A stretch of 8,155 bases of DNA. It comes from JBCBZH01 sp039815415. Its GTDB lineage: Bacteria; Bacteroidota; Rhodothermia; Rhodothermales; Rubricoccaceae. The translations under genes were made by a program, and so were the position numbers. Positions 6,060 through 8,155 of this stretch are shown in pieces; position 1 is the stretch's first letter, and each line of letters starts with the position of its first letter. The notes below the pieces were generated by a model that saw only the letters and a list, made by a program, of their open reading frames with translations, was not told the origin of the DNA and did not search any database. The stretch is from the NCBI GenBank assembly GCA_039815415.1, contig JBCBZH010000200.1, positions 1-8,155 of the forward strand. Direction: 5' to 3'.

Positions 6060-7430
6060 GTGATATGGAGAGCGCGAATCAGTGTGATGCTACTCGCACT
6101 CCTGCTTCCCGCCAGCGCGATGGCGCAGCGAGGGCTCGAGCACCCGCCGCACCCGGCGCCTCCTGGCGAGCGCGGGTCTCCCAACGTCGAGGTGGTGGCG
6201 CACATCCCGCTCGGCGTCGAAGGATCAGTCTCGGATGTGGACATCGAGCAGAGCCTCGACCGGCCCTTCGCCTACGTCGCCCGGCGCGTGGGTGAGATCG
6301 GCTTCGACGTGATCGACCTCTCCAATCCCGAGGACGCGCGTGTGATCCACCGCTGGCGCATCGAAAACGAGGACCTCCACTCGGGCGGCGCCATGGACGG
6401 GCGCTACTTCGCGCATGACGGTCGGAGCTACTACGTGCAGTCGATGCAGCTGGGGCAGGGCGGGCCCAACTCGGAGGTCGGCGCCATCATCTTCGACACG
6501 ACCGACCTGCCGGAGCGGCTGGTGGAGGTGGGCCGCATTCGCCAGCCCGACAACCCCGGCGGCTTCCACAACATCTTTATGTACAAGCACTCGTCGGGCA
6601 CGCCGATGCTGTTCGCCACCAACGGCCCGCAGGCCAAGGTGTTCGACCTCGCGCGCTTCCTCGAGGACCCGGACGACGAGCTGGCGAACCCCAACCGGTC
6701 GCTCATCGGCATCGTGCCCGTGGCGCAGAGTGAGAACATGTGGTCGCGCGGCTACCACGATTTCTACGTGGCCTACCACCCCGAGAGCGGCCAGGACCGC
6801 TTCTATGGCGGCGGCGGCAGCGGCTTCTACGTCTACAATGTCACCGACGTGCAGAATCCAGAGTTGCTCGCCACCATCCTCGACGTGCCCGGTGTCTCGT
6901 GGGGCCACACCTTCACGCCCACGCCCGATGGCAACTTCGCGGTGGGGGAGACCGAGTTCCAGTACCAGCCGCTCCGCATCTTCGATCTCCGGCCTGCGCT
7001 GACCGGCGAGGTGGACAACATCGACCACGCCGTTGGAGTGTGGCACGCCGACTGGCAGGCGCTCGCGCATAACCATGAGGTCCGCTGGCCCTTCGTGTTC
7101 GTCTCGGGCTACCAGACGGGCCTCTCGGTTTTCAACATGGCCGATCCCACGAGCCCCTACACCGTTGCCTACTACGACACGTTCGACGGCATCCACAACG
7201 ACCGAGGCGCGGCGATGGAGCGTCTCGGCAGCCCGTATACCTGGAACGTTTACGACGGCGCCTGGGGTGTGGATGTGCGCAACGCGGACGGCCTCATCGT
7301 GGTGTCGGACATGACGACCGGCTTCTGGGCCTTCCGCATGGAGGGCTTCGACCGCTGGTACGGCCCCGACTGGGGGATGCCGGACGTGTCCTCGGCCCAG
7401 CCCTGGACCACTGGACAGAGCACCCCGTGA
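6060..7430 (+). CDS. secreted LVIVD-repeat-like beta-propeller protein, paralogue 2
   Basis: Function unknown; 456 residues from GTG 6060. That start gives a compact signal peptide (MIWRARISVMLLALLLPASAMA, cleavage before Gln23). The frame is also open from ATG 5931 and further upstream, but those starts would place the palindromic repeat element inside the protein ahead of the signal peptide, so they are unlikely. ATG 6087 is a third option with a shorter signal. The mature protein has seven repeat units with LVIVD-like strands (FDVIDLSNPEDA; FYVYNVTDVQNPEL; LSVFNMADPTSPYT), suggesting a seven-bladed propeller. Five units begin near a histidine: His107 (DLHSGG), His170 (GGFHN), His233 (GYHDF), His283 (WGHTF) and His337/His339 (AHNHE). 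Blade-start residues in propellers face the central channel, so these might bind a metal or ligand; that is inference. It is homologous over its length to the preceding gene and, in the part available, closer to the following one. Confidence 0.85.
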   Translation: MIWRARISVMLLALLLPASAMAQRGLEHPPHPAPPGERGSPNVEVVAHIPLGVEGSVSDVDIEQSLDRPFAYVARRVGEIGFDVIDLSNPEDARVIHRWRIENEDLHSGGAMDGRYFAHDGRSYYVQSMQLGQGGPNSEVGAIIFDTTDLPERLVEVGRIRQPDNPGGFHNIFMYKHSSGTPMLFATNGPQAKVFDLARFLEDPDDELANPNRSLIGIVPVAQSENMWSRGYHDFYVAYHPESGQDRFYGGGGSGFYVYNVTDVQNPELLATILDVPGVSWGHTFTPTPDGNFAVGETEFQYQPLRIFDLRPALTGEVDNIDHAVGVWHADWQALAHNHEVRWPFVFVSGYQTGLSVFNMADPTSPYTVAYYDTFDGIHNDRGAAMERLGSPYTWNVYDGAWGVDVRNADGLIVVSDMTTGFWAFRMEGFDRWYGPDWGMPDVSSAQPWTTGQSTP

Positions 7431-7484
7431 TGCCGCGAACCCTTTCTAGACGTTCGGTACTGCGGGGAACGAGGCGACGCGGCA
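7431..7484 (+). terminator. nested inverted repeats after paralogue 2, possible terminator
   Basis: TGCCGCG (7431-7437) directly after the stop codon pairs with CGCGGCA (7478-7484). Inside it CGTTC (7451-7455) pairs with GAACG (7467-7471). No T-run follows, and the outer loop is 40 bases, so the structure is only weak support for transcription termination between paralogues 2 and 3. The remainder of the spacer 7485-7613 carries the second copy of the 50-bp repeat and no gene I can support. Confidence 0.25.
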
Positions 7485-7517
7485 ATCTCGGCAGGCCAGC
7501 TCGGGCCTCCCAGATCA

Positions 7518-7567
7518 CGTCCCCTCTCTCAGCGGGGGAGGAACCGAAGGTCGGCGCAAGCCAACAG
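7518..7567 (+). repeat. 50-bp intergenic hairpin repeat, copy B
   Basis: Second copy of the unit at 4526-4575, 46/50 identical and in the same orientation. Three of the four differences fall in the hairpin: the left stem CCTCTCTC (7523-7530) faces GGGGGAGG (7534-7541). In RNA all eight pairs persist, two of them as G-U. This pattern hints that the folded RNA, rather than the DNA palindrome, is what has been kept. It lies 47 bp before the start of paralogue 3. Confidence 0.75.
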
Positions 7568-7613
7568 GGTGAGGGGGCGGCAACCCGGAGGTGCACACCC
7601 TCGCCACACTGAA

Positions 7614-8155
7614 ATGACCATGCCCTCTTTCTACCGTTCTCGAGCTGGCGAATCACGCCTCTCGCCCGCTAGCGGCCACCTCTCGAGCTGGCGACTGTTC
7701 GCCCTGGCTGTTCTCATCACCGCAGTCGCATTGCCGGCACAGGCGCAGTTTGAATCCGTGCAGCGCGTGGAGTCGCTGAAGCGCGGATCGGACAACATCG
7801 AGGTCGTCGGGCACGTCCCGCTCGGCAAGCGGCTGACCATCCTCGACATGGAGCTGGAGCAGGACCTCGACCGGCCGTTCGCCTACGTGGCTCGCGCCTC
7901 GCTCGTGGATGGCGGCCCGCGCGGCACGGATGTCATCGACATCTCCGATCCGTCCGATCCGAAGGTGATCGTCCGGTGGCGCCTGGAGGATCAGGACCTC
8001 CACGCCAACCGGGGCGGCATGGACATCAAGTACTTCCGCTGGAAGGGGCGCCACTACGTTGTGCAGTCCTACGAGTTTGGATCCGGTGGCCCCAACCACG
8101 ATCTCGGAGCCATCATCTACGATGTGACGGATCTGCCCGACCCAGACGGTTTTCG
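7614..8155 (+). CDS. secreted LVIVD-repeat-like protein, paralogue 3, N-terminal part
   Basis: Function unknown. The gene runs off the right edge; 180 complete codons are visible. The core of a signal peptide is clear (WRLFALAVLITAVALPAQA, about 26-44, cleavage before Gln45), so the product should be exported. The region before it is unusually long and polar (about 25 residues). It contains two copies of the 13-mer CTCGAGCTGGCGA in different frames, read as SRAGE and SSWRL. The mature part matches paralogue 2 closely: IEVVGHVPLG against VEVVAHIPLG, LDRPFAYVAR identical, DVIDISDPSDPKVI against DVIDLSNPEDARVI, and GAIIYDVTDLP against GAIIFDTTDLP. His130 in DLHANRGGMD corresponds to His107 of paralogue 2. 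The start could be ATG 7614 or ATG 7620; neither has a Shine-Dalgarno sequence. Confidence 0.82.
   Translation, partial: MTMPSFYRSRAGESRLSPASGHLSSWRLFALAVLITAVALPAQAQFESVQRVESLKRGSDNIEVVGHVPLGKRLTILDMELEQDLDRPFAYVARASLVDGGPRGTDVIDISDPSDPKVIVRWRLEDQDLHANRGGMDIKYFRWKGRHYVVQSYEFGSGGPNHDLGAIIYDVTDLPDPDGF
7639..7694 (+). repeat. two direct copies of the 13-mer CTCGAGCTGGCGA
   Basis: Exact copies at 7639-7651 and 7682-7694, 43 bp apart start to start, inside the 5' end of paralogue 3. Because 43 is not a multiple of three they are read in different frames, so protein conservation cannot explain both. Other exact copies are at 506-518, 4205-4217 and 4963-4975, and a 12/13 copy is at 4611-4623. Confidence 0.65.

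Noticed and set aside
6225..7196. Long open frame (323 codons) on the minus strand opposite paralogue 2
   Set aside because: It is antisense to a gene with clear homology to its neighbours, and its Val/Glu/Ala-rich composition is typical of a shadow frame.
7427..7612. Small plus-strand open frame of 61 codons after paralogue 2
   Set aside because: Most of it is translation of the 50-bp hairpin repeat and its flank. There is no ribosome binding site or domain.

Overview
The window is GC-rich, densely coding DNA holding six protein genes, two of them cut by the window edges, plus the spacers between them. No rRNA, tRNA, CRISPR array, transposase or integrase gene was seen. None of the chosen starts has a clear AGGAGG-type ribosome binding site. 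The intergenic spaces carry short palindromic repeats, and there is a family of secreted LVIVD-type beta-propellers. Together these fit a high-GC member of the Bacteroidota/Rhodothermota side of the tree. That is an inference with low to moderate confidence, because no phylogenetic marker gene is present.

Region 1 (1-1108, minus strand) has a phospholipase/carboxylesterase-type alpha/beta hydrolase. It is followed 61 bp downstream by the first 117 residues of a CPA2/Kef-type cation:proton antiporter, probably in the same transcript. Region 2 (1236-4450, plus strand) diverges from it. It holds a lipoprotein alkaline phosphatase and then a fusion of a DEDDh (DnaQ-like) 3'-5' exonuclease with the N-terminal half of UvrC (GIY-YIG nuclease, Cys cluster, UVR-like motif), which begins at TTG.

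Region 3 (4700-8155, plus strand) is a tandem array of three related secreted proteins. Each has a signal peptide and is built from repeats resembling the LVIVD family. In the two complete copies I can delimit seven repeat units, which suggests seven-bladed propellers. The second and third copies share a His-containing 'D-L-H' blade start. The first copy has lost most of the blade-start histidines seen in the second. Their function is unknown.

The spacers around these paralogues are the most repeat-rich part of the window. A 50-bp hairpin repeat occurs before paralogue 1 and again before paralogue 3, at 46/50 identity. A different 80-bp double-palindrome element lies before paralogue 2 and keeps an open frame into it, which invites a wrong start call. 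A 13-mer, CTCGAGCTGGCGA, occurs five times, with a sixth 12/13 copy inside a 16-bp perfect palindrome. It falls in several frames and contexts, so it may be a genome-wide signal oligonucleotide.
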